A stretch of DNA of 64,000 nucleotides from Bosea sp. BIWAKO-01 (lineage in GTDB: Bacteria > Pseudomonadota > Alphaproteobacteria > Rhizobiales > Beijerinckiaceae). The notes below the pieces were generated by a model, which worked only from the letters and a program-made list of their open reading frames with translations, was not told the DNA's origin and did not search any database. Within the stretch, counting starts at the first letter, position 1. The number at the start of each line of letters is the position of its first letter. The DNA is taken from contig NZ_BCQA01000001.1 in the NCBI RefSeq assembly GCF_001748145.1, positions 1,981,501 to 2,045,500 on the forward strand. Direction: 5' to 3'. This document shows, piece by piece, positions 28,609 through 37,721 of the stretch. The translations under genes were made by a program, and so were the position numbers.

Positions 28609-29703
28609 ATGAGCGAAGACCGGCTTTCCGAGCAGCGGCGCGGCTCGGGTTCTGACGACGGTGTCGGCGAGCTGTCGACGCCGTTACGGCACGCATCGCC
28701 GGAGGATTCCGAACCTCCAGAATCAAGACGCAATGAGGCTCCGCCGATCGTGCTGGCCGCCATTCCCGGCGTGATCGGACCCGGCCCTTCCGGCTGGCTC
28801 GCCGGCCGCCGGCATCGGCTGACACATTGGTGGCGCGGCTCGACACCAAACCTGCGCGGTTCGGTCTACATGCTGTCGTCGCTGCTGGTCTATGCGGTGA
28901 TGGTCGGGCTGATCAAACATATCGGCTCAGCCATTCCGCTGGTCCAGACGCTGCTGATCCGACAGGTGATCATGAGCGTCATCATCATCGCCTTCGCGGC
29001 CAACCAGTTGCCAGCCATGATGCGGACCTCGCGTCTGGGACTGCAGGTCTTTCGCGGGTTGATCACGCTCGCCTCGATGCTCTGCGGCTTCAGCGCCATC
29101 ATCTACATTCCGCTGGCCCAGGCGACCGCGATCGGATTCAGCCAGGTTCTGTTCGTCACCATCGCCGCCGTCCTGCTGCTGAAGGAGAAGGTCGATGCCC
29201 GCCGATGGGTCGCGACCATCATCGGCTTCATCGGCGTCATCATCATGCTCAATCCATCGGCGCAGGGGCTGAATATCTACGCGCTGATGTCCGTCGCCGG
29301 CGCCTTTCTCGGGGCGGGCATCACCATCAGCGTGCGCAAGCTGGCGGCAACGGAGCGGACCGACACGATCCTGATCTACCAGGGCATCGTGCTGATCATC
29401 GTGCTCGCCGTGCCGACCTGGATCTTCTGGGTCCAGCCGACCGCCGAGCAATGGCTCTCGCTGATCCTGCTCAGCCTGTTCGGAACGGCGGGCCAATGGC
29501 TGATCACGCGCGCCTATCAGGTCGGGGAGGCAGCCGCGCTCGCTCCGCTGGATTTCACGCGCCTGCTGCTGGCGAGCTTCACCGGCTTCGTCTTCTTCTC
29601 CGAGATTCCGGCGCTCACCACCTGGATCGGCGCGACTTTCGTGATCGGGGCAACGCTCTACACGATGCGCAAGAACGCCCGGCCGCTTGCCCCTCCCGCC
29701 TGA
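28609..29703 (+). CDS. DMT-superfamily (EamA) transporter
   Basis: A 364-residue transporter with ten predicted spans forming two EamA repeats, after a long polar N-terminal tail of about 70 residues. The first repeat ends near QATAIGFSQVLFVTIAAVLLLKEK-type sequence and the second contains LAPLDFTRLLLASFTGF. Family members export metabolites or amino acids. The start is uncertain: ATG 28609 is chosen, but ATG 28597 or GTG 28564 are in frame. Confidence 0.85.
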   Translation: MSEDRLSEQRRGSGSDDGVGELSTPLRHASPEDSEPPESRRNEAPPIVLAAIPGVIGPGPSGWLAGRRHRLTHWWRGSTPNLRGSVYMLSSLLVYAVMVGLIKHIGSAIPLVQTLLIRQVIMSVIIIAFAANQLPAMMRTSRLGLQVFRGLITLASMLCGFSAIIYIPLAQATAIGFSQVLFVTIAAVLLLKEKVDARRWVATIIGFIGVIIMLNPSAQGLNIYALMSVAGAFLGAGITISVRKLAATERTDTILIYQGIVLIIVLAVPTWIFWVQPTAEQWLSLILLSLFGTAGQWLITRAYQVGEAAALAPLDFTRLLLASFTGFVFFSEIPALTTWIGATFVIGATLYTMRKNARPLAPPA

Positions 29704-29730
29704 TCTTCGCGCCCGCTACAGGATGCCCTC

Positions 29731-30666
29731 GTGACCCATCACCAGCTCGATGCCGGACCGAAGACCTGCCACTGGGGTTTCTTCGATGCTGCCTTGCCGC
29801 CGGTTCTGACAATCGCGAGCGGCGACAACGTCACCATCCGCACGATCAACGGCGGCACGGGGGAGCAGCCGAAATCGGGTTTCCATGTTCTGCCCGAAAC
29901 TCACGAGATTCACGCCAAGGTCGAGCGCCCGATGCCCGGCCACATCCTCACCGGTCCGGTCGCGGTGAGAGGAGCAAGGCCCGGCCATGTCCTCGAAGTG
30001 CGCATCCGCGAGGTCAAACTCCGAACCGATTGGGGCTACACGTTCATCAGGCCTCTCGCCGGCACCCTACCGGAAGAGTTCGACACGTATAAGCTCGTCC
30101 ATATCGGGCTCGATCCCGAAAGGAATCTTGCGCATCTGCCCTGGGGCATGGAATTGCCGCTCGCACCGTTCTTCGGCGTCATGGGCGTGGCTCCGCCGGC
30201 GCATTGGGGCAGGCAGACCTCGCTGGTGCCGCGCGCCTTCGGCGGCAATCTCGACAACAAGGAACTGGGTCCGGGGTCGACGCTCTATCTGCCCGTCTTC
30301 GTCGAAGGTGGGCTGTTCTCCTGCGGCGACGGCCATGGCGCCCAGGGCGACGGCGAGGTTTGCGTCACCGCTATCGAGACCGCCCTGGAAGGCACCTTCG
30401 AGTTCATCCTGCGCGAAGACCTGAGCTTCACCACGCCGCGCGCGGAGACGCCGACGCATCACATCACCATGGGCATCGACCCGGATCTCGACATCTGCGC
30501 ACAGAAGGCGCTGCGCGAGATGATCGGCCTGATCTGCGAACGCACCAAACTGACGCGAGAGGAGGCTTACATGCTGTGCAGCGTTGCTGCCGACCTGCGC
30601 GTGACCCAGACCGTCAACGGATCCAAGGGCGTGCACTGCATGCTGGCGAAGAGCCTGGTGGCCTGA
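29731..30666 (+). CDS. Acetamidase/formamidase family amidohydrolase
   Basis: A 311-residue FmdA/AmdA family enzyme that releases ammonia from short amides such as formamide or acetamide. Characteristic blocks are GHILTGPVAVRGARPGH, LFSCGDGHGAQGDGEVC and MLCSVAADLRVTQTVNG near the C-terminus. It begins with GTG 27 bases after the transporter gene, on the same strand, so the pair may be co-transcribed and the transporter could move the amide or its product. Confidence 0.9.
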   Translation: MTHHQLDAGPKTCHWGFFDAALPPVLTIASGDNVTIRTINGGTGEQPKSGFHVLPETHEIHAKVERPMPGHILTGPVAVRGARPGHVLEVRIREVKLRTDWGYTFIRPLAGTLPEEFDTYKLVHIGLDPERNLAHLPWGMELPLAPFFGVMGVAPPAHWGRQTSLVPRAFGGNLDNKELGPGSTLYLPVFVEGGLFSCGDGHGAQGDGEVCVTAIETALEGTFEFILREDLSFTTPRAETPTHHITMGIDPDLDICAQKALREMIGLICERTKLTREEAYMLCSVAADLRVTQTVNGSKGVHCMLAKSLVA

Positions 30667-30684
30667 GCCCGGCCGAAGCACTGG

Positions 30685-30705
30685 GAGGAGGAGTTGCGCC
30701 TCCTC
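30685..30705. terminator. Hairpin between convergent formamidase and SRPBCC genes
   Basis: Perfect GAGGAGG/CCTCCTC inverted repeat with a 7-base loop between the two stop codons. Confidence 0.4.
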
Positions 30706-30731
30706 TCCAGGCTTTCAACCCGGCACCAGGA

Positions 30732-31205
30732 TCAGCCCGCCACCGCGGTACGCTCGAGCTCCTGAGCCAAACTCTCAAGCAACTCGCGGGAGCCGGCCTC
30801 GCGCGTTGACACCTCATCCTTGCCATCGAGGAAAGCGGCCTGCTCGGTATAGACGAGGCGGGTGCCCGATCCGACCGGAATGAGCTCGACCGTCGCCAGC
30901 GACGCGGAAATCGGCTCGCCCGCGATCGTCATGGTGTAGGCGGAGACGATACGGCGATCGGGCACGATGTTCTGATAGGTCGTGTCGTTGCTGATTGGCG
31001 GCCCGCCCTGATAGCGGAAGCTGCTGTGCTCGGAACCACCGATCCGGAAATCGACATCGAAGCGCTCGATGCTCCAGCCTTCGCCCTCGGCAAACCAGCG
31101 GCGCTTCTGTGCCGGGTCGGCAAAGGCTGCGAAGACCCGGGAGGGGGGAGCGGCATAATCGCGTTCAATGACGAAGCTCGCGTGCGTGACGGTGCGGTCA
31201 GACAT
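30732..31205 (-). CDS. SRPBCC (AHSA1-like) family protein 1
   Basis: A 157-residue START-fold protein of the AHSA1/polyketide-cyclase type. HASFVIERDYAAPPSRVFAA is the N-terminal strand-helix, followed by DPAQKRRWF, FRIGGSEHSSF and the C-terminal LVYTEQAAFLDG. The start is fixed by GGAGG 7 bases before the ATG; the upstream extension of the frame is antisense to the HxlR gene. Such proteins are often paired with a small regulator and bind an unknown hydrophobic ligand. It is a paralogue of the protein at 32583-33056 with the same length, and is divergent from the HxlR regulator. Confidence 0.85.
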   Translation of the reverse strand: MSDRTVTHASFVIERDYAAPPSRVFAAFADPAQKRRWFAEGEGWSIERFDVDFRIGGSEHSSFRYQGGPPISNDTTYQNIVPDRRIVSAYTMTIAGEPISASLATVELIPVGSGTRLVYTEQAAFLDGKDEVSTREAGSRELLESLAQELERTAVAG

Positions 31206-31227
31206 AGTCGCCTCCAAATCAAAACCA

Positions 31228-31249
31228 GTTGCCAAATGCAACCGGTTGC
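31228..31249. promoter_or_regulatory. Overlapping palindromes in the SRPBCC1/HxlR divergent promoter
   Basis: GTTGCCAAATGCAAC (31228-31242) and the perfect palindrome GCAACCGGTTGC (31238-31249) overlap, giving three GCAA/TTGC half-sites. A further TGCAAG lies near 31274. The position between the divergent starts suits autoregulation by the HxlR protein. Confidence 0.6.
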
Positions 31250-31313
31250 AAGCTAGGAAAACTGATCTCATAATGCAAGCGGTAATTGAAGGCCGGTTTT
31301 CGGGAGACTGCGT

Positions 31314-31847
31314 ATGACCGACGATCCTCGCTCGGGCTGTCCGATCAACCTCACGCTCGAGGTGGTCGGCGACAAATGGAGCCTGCTCATCATTCGCGAC
31401 ATGATGTTCGGCAACCGCCGGCATTTCCGGGAATTGCTGCTGCACTCCAAGGAGGGCATCTCGTCGAACATCCTGGCCGACCGGCTGAAAACCCTGCTCG
31501 ACCAGGGCATCATCACCAGAAGCGACGACCCGAGCCACAAGCAGAAGGTGACCTACAGCCTGACCGAGAAGGGCATCGGGCTCCTGCCGGCTCTGGCCCA
31601 AATGTCGTGCTGGGGGCTGAAATTCCTGCCGGTCAGCGAAGAACTCTCGATCCGGGCCGAACTGCTGGCCGAGGGCGGGCCCGCCATGTGGGAAGAGTTC
31701 ATGGACGAGCTGCGCGAAAACCATCTCGGCCAGCCCAATCCGCGACGCGCAAATCCCGGCTGGCTGAGCGTCGGCACGCGCCTGCGGGCGGCCTATGACG
31801 CCGTGGTCGCGCGCAAGGCAGCAGAGGCGCTCGCCGACGCAGGCTGA
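31314..31847 (+). CDS. HxlR-family winged-helix regulator
   Basis: A 177-residue transcription factor. The HxlR domain begins GCPINLTLEVVGDKWSLLII, with the conserved Cys that can sense redox or electrophiles in some members. It has RRHFRELLL, the recognition helix region ISSNILADRLKTL and the wing with KVTYSLTEKGIGLLPAL. A C-terminal extension of about 70 residues follows. It is divergent from SRPBCC 1 and probably controls it through the palindromes between them. Confidence 0.9.
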   Translation: MTDDPRSGCPINLTLEVVGDKWSLLIIRDMMFGNRRHFRELLLHSKEGISSNILADRLKTLLDQGIITRSDDPSHKQKVTYSLTEKGIGLLPALAQMSCWGLKFLPVSEELSIRAELLAEGGPAMWEEFMDELRENHLGQPNPRRANPGWLSVGTRLRAAYDAVVARKAAEALADAG

Positions 31848-31911
31848 AAGCACGTTTCATCCCGAGCGGTACCGTGTGCAGTCATGATGCAGGGGATGAT
31901 CACGAGGGTCA

Positions 31912-32562
31912 CTAGCCGCGTGGGAACATATGCAGGTAGGGCGCCGCCTCTTGCAGCACACGCTTATAGGACGGGCGCTCCAGCAGCCGGTCGAAATAGG
32001 CGGCGACGGCCTTATGCGTGTCGCGGAACGGCAGCACGAGCTCGGAATAATAGAGCGCCGGCGCGGCAGCGCAGTCGGCCATCGTGAAGACATCCCCCGC
32101 GGCCCAGCGCCGTCCCGCCAGCGTGTGCTCCAGCACATCATAGGCCGTCTGGAGCCGTTTCCTTGCCTGTTCGACGCCGGTCGGATCCTTGCCACCGGCC
32201 GGCCTTATGCGATCACCGACGATCTTCTGCATGGTCTCATTGAGATAAATGTCGAAGAAGCGGTCCTGCAGCCGGGTTTCGAGCGCGAGACCGAGGTCGT
32301 CGGGGATCAGCCGGTGCGCGCCGGGATAGGTCTGGTCGAGATAGTCGATGATGATGCTGGACTCAGGCACGATGCGGCCCCGCGCGTCATCCTGCAGCAC
32401 CGGGAATCGGCCCATCGGCCAGAGCTTCAGCAGCGCCATGCGCTGTTCGGGATCGCCGAGGTCGACCAGCTTTGGCGTGAAGGGCGTACCGTTCTCATAG
32501 AGCGCGACCACCACCTTCTGGCAGAAGGAGGACAGCGGATGGAAATGCAGCGTCAGGGACAT
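31912..32562 (-). CDS. Glutathione S-transferase family protein
   Basis: A 216-residue GST with a thioredoxin-like N-terminal domain (LHFHPLSSFCQKVVVALYE, GRFPVLQDD, ESSIIIDYLD) and an all-helical C-terminal domain (FTMADCAAAPALYY). SFCQKV holds the position of the active-site Ser/Cys found in beta/theta-like enzymes. It is the third gene of an operon with ArsR and SRPBCC 2, 20 bases after the latter, which suggests a role in detoxifying an electrophile. Confidence 0.9.
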   Translation of the reverse strand: MSLTLHFHPLSSFCQKVVVALYENGTPFTPKLVDLGDPEQRMALLKLWPMGRFPVLQDDARGRIVPESSIIIDYLDQTYPGAHRLIPDDLGLALETRLQDRFFDIYLNETMQKIVGDRIRPAGGKDPTGVEQARKRLQTAYDVLEHTLAGRRWAAGDVFTMADCAAAPALYYSELVLPFRDTHKAVAAYFDRLLERPSYKRVLQEAAPYLHMFPRG

Positions 32563-32582
32563 GGTCGAGCCTCCGTGTGAGG

Positions 32583-33056
32583 TCAGGCAGCAGCAGACTG
32601 GCGCTGCAATTCGCGGGCGAGATTGTCGAGGCCGATGCGGGTGCCGTGTTCCCGTTCCTCCGGACGGTCGTAACCGTCAAGGAATGCAGCCTGCTCGGTG
32701 AAGACGAGCCGTGTTCGCGCGCCTTCCGACCTGAATAGGACGGTTGCCAGCGACACCGAAATGCGCCGCTCGGCCAGGCGCATCGCATAGGCGTAGACGA
32801 TGCGGCTGCCGGGCAGGATGTCCTGGTAGACCGCATCGTAGACATGGTCGACGCCGTCGGACTCCCGTGTCGTCAGATGTTCCCGGCCACCAACCGAGAA
32901 GTCGAACCGGTGTTCGCCGGCCTCCCAGTCGTCGTGGCAGGCGAACCAGCGCCGCTTGATCGCCGGATCGGCCCAGGCCGCGAAGACACGGACCGCAGAG
33001 GCGTCATAGACGCGCTCGATGGTGAAGGTGGCATGCGTGACACTATGTTCCGTCAT
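32583..33056 (-). CDS. SRPBCC (AHSA1-like) family protein 2
   Basis: A 157-residue paralogue of SRPBCC 1, with matching blocks HATFTIERVYDASAVRVFAA, DPAIKRRWF, FSVGGREH and LVFTEQAAFLDG. Its ATG overlaps the stop of the ArsR gene (ATGA), so the two are translationally coupled, the usual arrangement for ArsR-SRPBCC pairs. Confidence 0.87.
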   Translation of the reverse strand: MTEHSVTHATFTIERVYDASAVRVFAAWADPAIKRRWFACHDDWEAGEHRFDFSVGGREHLTTRESDGVDHVYDAVYQDILPGSRIVYAYAMRLAERRISVSLATVLFRSEGARTRLVFTEQAAFLDGYDRPEEREHGTRIGLDNLARELQRQSAAA

Positions 33057-33406
33057 CTCGGGCTTCCTTCGTCCGGTTCTTCCGGGTTCTCTGCGAGATA
33101 GGCGCCCAGGCGATCGAAGCGCCGCTCCCACAGCATCCGGCGCTCGTTGATCCAGCGCTCGGCGGCGCGCAGGGCCTGCGTCTCGACATGGCAGGTCCGC
33201 ACCCGGCCCTGCTTCTGCGAGCGGACGAGGCCGCTTTCCTCGAGCACCGCGAGATGCTGCACCACCGCCGACAATGTCATCGCCAGCGGCGCGGCAAGCT
33301 CGCTCACCGAGGCCGGGCCATCGCACAGGCGCTCCACCATCAGCCGGCGGGTCGGATCCGCCAGGGCCTGGAACATCAAGTCGAGTTGCGCCGGTTGGTG
33401 AAGCAT
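33053..33406 (-). CDS. ArsR-family repressor
   Basis: A 117-residue winged-helix repressor (LDLMFQALADPTRRLMVERL, SVSELAAPLAMTLSAVVQHL, SGLVRSQKQGRVRTCHV). It has none of the metal-binding Cys clusters of ArsR/SmtB sensors and belongs to the non-metal subgroup found with SRPBCC proteins. It heads the operon ArsR-SRPBCC2-GST and lies 42 bases from a candidate operator. Confidence 0.9.
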   Translation of the reverse strand: MLHQPAQLDLMFQALADPTRRLMVERLCDGPASVSELAAPLAMTLSAVVQHLAVLEESGLVRSQKQGRVRTCHVETQALRAAERWINERRMLWERRFDRLGAYLAENPEEPDEGSPR

Positions 33407-33447
33407 ACGCTTAAGTATCGTGAGGCCGCGAAGCCGTCCAGAATTAT

Positions 33448-33463
33448 TTTAGCAACTGCTAAA
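33448..33463. promoter_or_regulatory. ArsR-type operator candidate
   Basis: TTTAGCAACTGCTAAA is a perfect 7-bp inverted repeat (TTTAGCA/TGCTAAA) with a 2-base centre, in an AT-rich patch between arsR and guaC. Its size and symmetry are typical of ArsR sites. Confidence 0.7.
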
Positions 33464-33585
33464 GTGTTGCGACGACCGACTGCGCACGCCATTTGCCTCA
33501 GGGGCCCCGAACCGGCTATGAGTCCCGGCACGCCTCCTCAGCGCGTGCGCCCGAATTCCGCGCCAAAGCAGCCGAGGCTTCCATC

Positions 33586-34629
33586 ATGCGCATCGAGAAC
33601 GATCCCAAGCTCGACTTCCGGGACGTGCTGATCCGGCCCAAGCGGTCGACGCTGGGCAGCCGCGCCCATGTCGACGTCAACCGCACCTTCCGCTTCGCCC
33701 ATACCGGCAAGGACTGGACCGGCTTTCCGCTGATCGCCGCCAACATGGATGTGGTCGGCACCATGGGCATGGCGCGCGCATTGCTGAAGCACGGCGCGAT
33801 GGTGGCCCTGCACAAGCATTACGATGCCGACGATCTGATCGCCTTCTTCAAGGAGAAGGAATCGGCCAATGCCTTCTACTCGCTCGGCACCACCGAGACC
33901 GATCACGAGAAGCTGAAGCACGTCCATTCCAAGGCGCCGATCAGCAAGATCTGCCTCGATGTCGCCAATGGTTACACCGAGAAATTCGTCGACACCGTGA
34001 AGGCGACCCGCGAAGCCTTCCCGCATGCGGCGATCATGGCCGGCAATGTCGTGACCGGCGACATGACGGAAGCGCTGCTTCTTGCAGGCGCCGACATCGT
34101 CAAGGTCGGCATCGGCCCCGGCTCGGTCTGCACCACCCGCAAGATGACCGGCGTCGGCTATCCGCAGCTCTCCGCCATCATCGAATGTTCCGACGCGGCG
34201 CATGGCCTGAAGGGCCTGGTCTGCGGGGATGGCGGCTGCACTGTGCCCGGCGATCTGGCCAAGGCTTATGGTGGCGGCGCCGACTTCGTCATGCTGGGCG
34301 GCATGCTCGCCGGCCATGACGAATGCGAGGGCAAGATCCGCTACGAGGAGCGCGACGGCAAGAAGGTCCCGGTCGCGATGACCTTCTACGGCATGTCCTC
34401 GGACACGGCGATGAAGCGCTATTCCGGGGGCGTCGCGAAATACCGCGCCTCCGAGGGCAAGACCGTCGAAGTGCCCTATCGCGGCCCGGTCGAGGGTACG
34501 ATGCAGGAGCTGATGGGCGGCGTGCGCTCGGCGATGACCTATATCGGTGCCGTGCGGCTGAAGGAGATGCCCAAGCGCACCACCTTCATCATGGTCGGCA
34601 GCCAGCTGAACACGGTGTTCGGCACCTGA
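33586..34629 (+). CDS. guaC: GMP reductase
   Basis: A 347-residue TIM-barrel enzyme that reduces GMP to IMP with NADPH and release of ammonia (purine salvage). It has [17 protein letters not shown] at the N-terminus, the catalytic Cys in [11 protein letters not shown] (C182) and the GGMLAGHDE phosphate loop. It lacks the CBS insert of IMP dehydrogenase. The length equals that of the E. coli GuaC type, and the C-terminal [18 protein letters not shown] is also GuaC-like. The start at MRIENDP is chosen by homology; an upstream extension overlaps the arsR promoter. Confidence 0.95.
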   Translation: MRIENDPKLDFRDVLIRPKRSTLGSRAHVDVNRTFRFAHTGKDWTGFPLIAANMDVVGTMGMARALLKHGAMVALHKHYDADDLIAFFKEKESANAFYSLGTTETDHEKLKHVHSKAPISKICLDVANGYTEKFVDTVKATREAFPHAAIMAGNVVTGDMTEALLLAGADIVKVGIGPGSVCTTRKMTGVGYPQLSAIIECSDAAHGLKGLVCGDGGCTVPGDLAKAYGGGADFVMLGGMLAGHDECEGKIRYEERDGKKVPVAMTFYGMSSDTAMKRYSGGVAKYRASEGKTVEVPYRGPVEGTMQELMGGVRSAMTYIGAVRLKEMPKRTTFIMVGSQLNTVFGT

Positions 34630-34659
34630 GGCGCTCGCGCGGGGCGGCTGCTCAGCCTC

Positions 34660-35090
34660 CCCCTGCAGGGTTTCGTCCTCGGTCACCCGGCCGTCGACGA
34701 GATGGATGCGACAACTGGTCAAGGCAGCCATCTCCAGACAGTGAGTGACGGCAATCACGGTCTTGCCGCGCTCACGCACCAGCGCGCCCGGAATCACGAA
34801 GACCTGTTCCGGGTTCTTGCTGTCGAGGCTGCCCGTCGGCCCGCCGGCAAGGACGAACGTCGGATCGTTGGCTAGCGCTCGCGCCACGGCGACACGCTGG
34901 CGCTGCCCGCCGGAGGGCAGCTCTGGCCGCTTGTAGAGATGCGCCGGCTCAGGATCTCGACGGTCTCGCGCACGGTGAATTCCGGCAGCAGGAAATGGCA
35001 CTGGAAGACGAAGCCGCGTGTCTCCAGTCTGATCCGCACCCTCTCCCGTTCGCCGAGCCCTGCGGCGTCGCGGACGAGTAGGTCGCAGCA
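34660..35090 (-). pseudogene. Broken LolD/MacB-type ABC transporter ATPase
   Basis: Two minus-strand pieces in different frames match the lipoprotein-export ATPase family. One (about 35087-34941) has RGFVFQCHFLLPEFTVRETV, which contains the Q-loop. The other (about 34950-34666) has SGGQRQRVAVARALANDP, a Walker B-like LAGGPTGSLD and VIAVTHCLEMA. About 35-40 residues between Q-loop and signature are missing at the frame change. The Walker A part is absent, and the Walker B acidic pair reads Gly-Gly. It lies between guaC and aapJ, opposite to both, and is clearly non-functional. Confidence 0.75.
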
Positions 35091-35337
35091 ACTGCGCTTC
35101 CAGGGCATCGCCATCGACCGCATCCTCGGACTGCCGGACGGCAACGTCACCTATGTCGAGGACGGATTCGTGCAGGCGGTCATGACCGCGCAGTGATGCA
35201 CCGATGACGGCGCCGCCAGCTGTCTTCCGCTCGACATCGCATCCGGGATTCGAAATCCCCCCACTCCCCTTCGCGGCTCAGCTGTTGCATAGTCATGCCA
35301 CCATGCAGAGAGCCGCCCAGGCTTCGGGGGAATGACG

Positions 35338-36372
35338 ATGACGAAGATGATGTTTCTGGGGGCCGCAGCCGCCCTTGCAGCCGCGGCCACCGCCGCCAAT
35401 GCGCAACAGCTGGCGCCAAGCCCGACCCTGGATGCCATAAAGGCCCGCGGGCATCTCGAATGCGGCGTGCATCTTGGCCTGCCAGGCTTCTCCTTCGCCA
35501 ATGACAAGGGCGAGTGGACCGGGCTCGATGTCGATTACTGCAAGGCGCTGGCGGCAGCCGTGCTGGGCGATGCCACCAAGGTGAAGTTCACGCCGACCTC
35601 GGTTCAGCAGCGCTGGCCGATCCTGCAATCGGGCCAGGTCGACCTGCTCTCGCGCAACTCGACCATCACCTTCTCGCGCAACGCGACCTTGGGCCTGAAC
35701 TTCCAGGGCATCAATTTCTACGAAGGCCAGACCTTCATCGTCCGCAAGTCGACCAATGCCAAGACGGCGGCCGATCTCGACGGCGCCTCGGTCTGCGTCG
35801 CCGCCGGCTCGACCGAGGAGAAGAACGCCGCCGATTGGTTCCGCGAGCGCAACCTCAAGGTCACGATCACCAATTTCCAGAAGAACGACGACGCCATCGC
35901 CGCTTATGATGCCGGCCGCTGCGACGCCTATACCGCCGGCGTCGGCGCGCTCGCAGGTCAGCGCGCCAAGCTCAAGGTCCCGGGCGATCACGTCATCCTG
36001 ACCCAGCCGATCTCGAACGATCCCCAGGGGCCGGTGACGCGCTATGGCGACGAGCGCTGGCAGCTGATCGTGCGCTGGGTATTGAATGGCACCATCGCCG
36101 CCGAGATGCTCGGCGTCACCTCGGCCAATGTCGATGAGATTAAGGCCAATTCCAAGAACTCGGAAGTCCGCCGCCTGCTCGGCGTCGAAGGCGGTTTCGG
36201 CGCGATGATGGGCCTGCCGGACGACTGGATGTACAAGGCCATCAAGCAGGTCGGCAATTATGGCGAGAGCTATGAGCGTTCGGTCGGCATGGGCTCGCCA
36301 CTGAAGCTCGAGCGTGGCCAGAACCAGCTCTGGACCAAGGGTGGCTTGCTGTTCACGCCGCCCTTCCAGTGA
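35338..36372 (+). CDS. aapJ: General L-amino-acid ABC transporter, periplasmic binding protein
   Basis: A 344-residue family-3 solute-binding protein. The signal peptide runs to about residue 22 (ATAANAQQ), followed by LDAIKARGHLECGVHLGLPG, the VDYCKALAAAVLGD lobe and the closing ELERGQN-like region ending in LLFTPPFQ, all characteristic of AapJ. GGGGGA lies 6 bases before this ATG; an ATG two codons earlier is too close to it. It binds broad-range L-amino acids for the AapQM permease. A hairpin follows the stop. Confidence 0.93.
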   Translation: MTKMMFLGAAAALAAAATAANAQQLAPSPTLDAIKARGHLECGVHLGLPGFSFANDKGEWTGLDVDYCKALAAAVLGDATKVKFTPTSVQQRWPILQSGQVDLLSRNSTITFSRNATLGLNFQGINFYEGQTFIVRKSTNAKTAADLDGASVCVAAGSTEEKNAADWFRERNLKVTITNFQKNDDAIAAYDAGRCDAYTAGVGALAGQRAKLKVPGDHVILTQPISNDPQGPVTRYGDERWQLIVRWVLNGTIAAEMLGVTSANVDEIKANSKNSEVRRLLGVEGGFGAMMGLPDDWMYKAIKQVGNYGESYERSVGMGSPLKLERGQNQLWTKGGLLFTPPFQ

Positions 36373-36374
36373 GA

Positions 36375-36395
36375 GGCGCCCCGGTATCGGGCGCC
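36375..36395 (+). terminator. Hairpin between aapJ and aapQ
   Basis: Perfect GGCGCCC/GGGCGCC stem with a 7-base loop, two bases after the aapJ stop. Such hairpins commonly protect binding-protein mRNA or reduce read-through, giving more AapJ than permease. Confidence 0.5.
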
Positions 36396-36557
36396 TGACG
36401 GTGCTTCTAGAAACCGGGCGTCATTCCAGGTAGGCGGCAAGGCCGGCAGCTCGGGACACCATCGCAGGGCGCAACGCTTTTCGATGGTTTCCGGGCCTGC
36501 ATCTCGCTCCGCTGGGAATGGCGCATCTCCTTCGCCACTCGTCTAAGAGGCGGCACC

Positions 36558-37721
36558 GTGGCCAGCGTTCTGTCCTTCATCAACGACAAGCGGGTGCGCG
36601 ACCTGTTCTATCAGGTCGCGCTCGTGCTTGGTCTCGTCGGCGCGACCGTCTGGTTCGTGCGCAACGCCTCGGAGAACATGGTCAAGGCCGGCATCGCGTC
36701 GGGCTTCGACTTTCTCTGGCGCACATCGGGGATCGAAGTTCCCTTCGTCCTGACCGGCTACACCCAGCAGGACAACATCCTCGCGCTGTTCTGGGTCGGC
36801 ATCGCCAACACGATGCTGGTCACGGTGATCGCGATCGCCCTTGCCACCCTGCTCGGCTTCGTCATCGGCATCGCACGGCTGTCTTCGCACTGGCTGCTCT
36901 CGACGATCGCCGGCGCCTATATCGAGTTCGTCCGCAATATCCCGCTGCTGTTCTTCGTCCTGTTCTGGTACTTTGGCGTGATCGCGGCCCTGCCGGCGCC
37001 ACGCGCCTCATTGAGCCTGTTCGGCGTCGCCTTCCTCAATAATCGCGGCCTGACCATTCCGCTGCCCGACTCGCCGGCGAATTTCCGCTGGGCCTTGGCG
37101 ATCATGCTCCTGTCCTGGCTGGTGCAGTGGCTGGTGATGCGCTGGGCACGTCGGCGGAAGGAGGAGACCGGCCGTGACGCGCCCGTCCTCATGCTCGGCA
37201 TCCTGTTCGTCCTGATCGTGCCCGCGCTGGCCTTCGCCTGGGCCGGGCTCTCCGTAAGCTGGGACGTGCCGGTGCTGCGCGGCTTCAATTACCGCGGCGG
37301 CTTCGTCGTGATCCCCGAATTCGTCGCGCTGCTGGCGGCGCTCGTGACCTACACGGCCGGCTTCATCGCCGAGATCGTGCGCGGCGGCATCCAGGCCGTG
37401 CCGCATGGCCAGAGCGAGGCATCTGCCGCGCTCGGCCTGCGTCCCCGGCAAATCCTGCGGCTCGTCGTCATCCCGCAGGCGCTGCGTGTGATCGTGCCGC
37501 CGATGACCAACCAATATCTCAACGTCCTGAAGAACTCGTCCTTCGGTGCCGCCATTGCGTATCCCGACATCGTGAGCCTGTTCATGGGCTCGGCTCTGAA
37601 CAATACCGGGCAGGCGATCGAGATCATCGCCATGACGCTTGCGGTCTATCTGGTGATCGGGCTTGCCGTCTCGGCCTTCATGAACTGGTACAATGCCAGG
37701 ATCGCGCTGGTGACACGATGA
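36558..37721 (+). CDS. aapQ: General L-amino-acid ABC transporter permease AapQ
   Basis: A 387-residue HisM-type permease with about eight spans, starting at GTG. It has the long central cytoplasmic insertion of AapQ/BztB (RRRKEETGRD). The ATPase-contact EAA loop EAALGLRPRQILRLVVIPQA-like sequence begins EASAALGL, and ends with NNTGQAIEIIAMTLAVYL. It overlaps aapM by four bases (ATGA). Confidence 0.93.
   Translation: MASVLSFINDKRVRDLFYQVALVLGLVGATVWFVRNASENMVKAGIASGFDFLWRTSGIEVPFVLTGYTQQDNILALFWVGIANTMLVTVIAIALATLLGFVIGIARLSSHWLLSTIAGAYIEFVRNIPLLFFVLFWYFGVIAALPAPRASLSLFGVAFLNNRGLTIPLPDSPANFRWALAIMLLSWLVQWLVMRWARRRKEETGRDAPVLMLGILFVLIVPALAFAWAGLSVSWDVPVLRGFNYRGGFVVIPEFVALLAALVTYTAGFIAEIVRGGIQAVPHGQSEASAALGLRPRQILRLVVIPQALRVIVPPMTNQYLNVLKNSSFGAAIAYPDIVSLFMGSALNNTGQAIEIIAMTLAVYLVIGLAVSAFMNWYNARIALVTR

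Noticed and set aside
33538..35091. 517-codon minus-strand frame containing an ABC signature
   Set aside because: Only the first part is real (the broken LolD-like ATPase); the rest is antisense to guaC.
35095..35196. Plus-strand frame ending DGNVTYVEDGFVQAVMTAQ
   Set aside because: It looks protein-like but I could not match a family, and it overlaps the edge of the broken ATPase; it may be a fragment of another lost gene.
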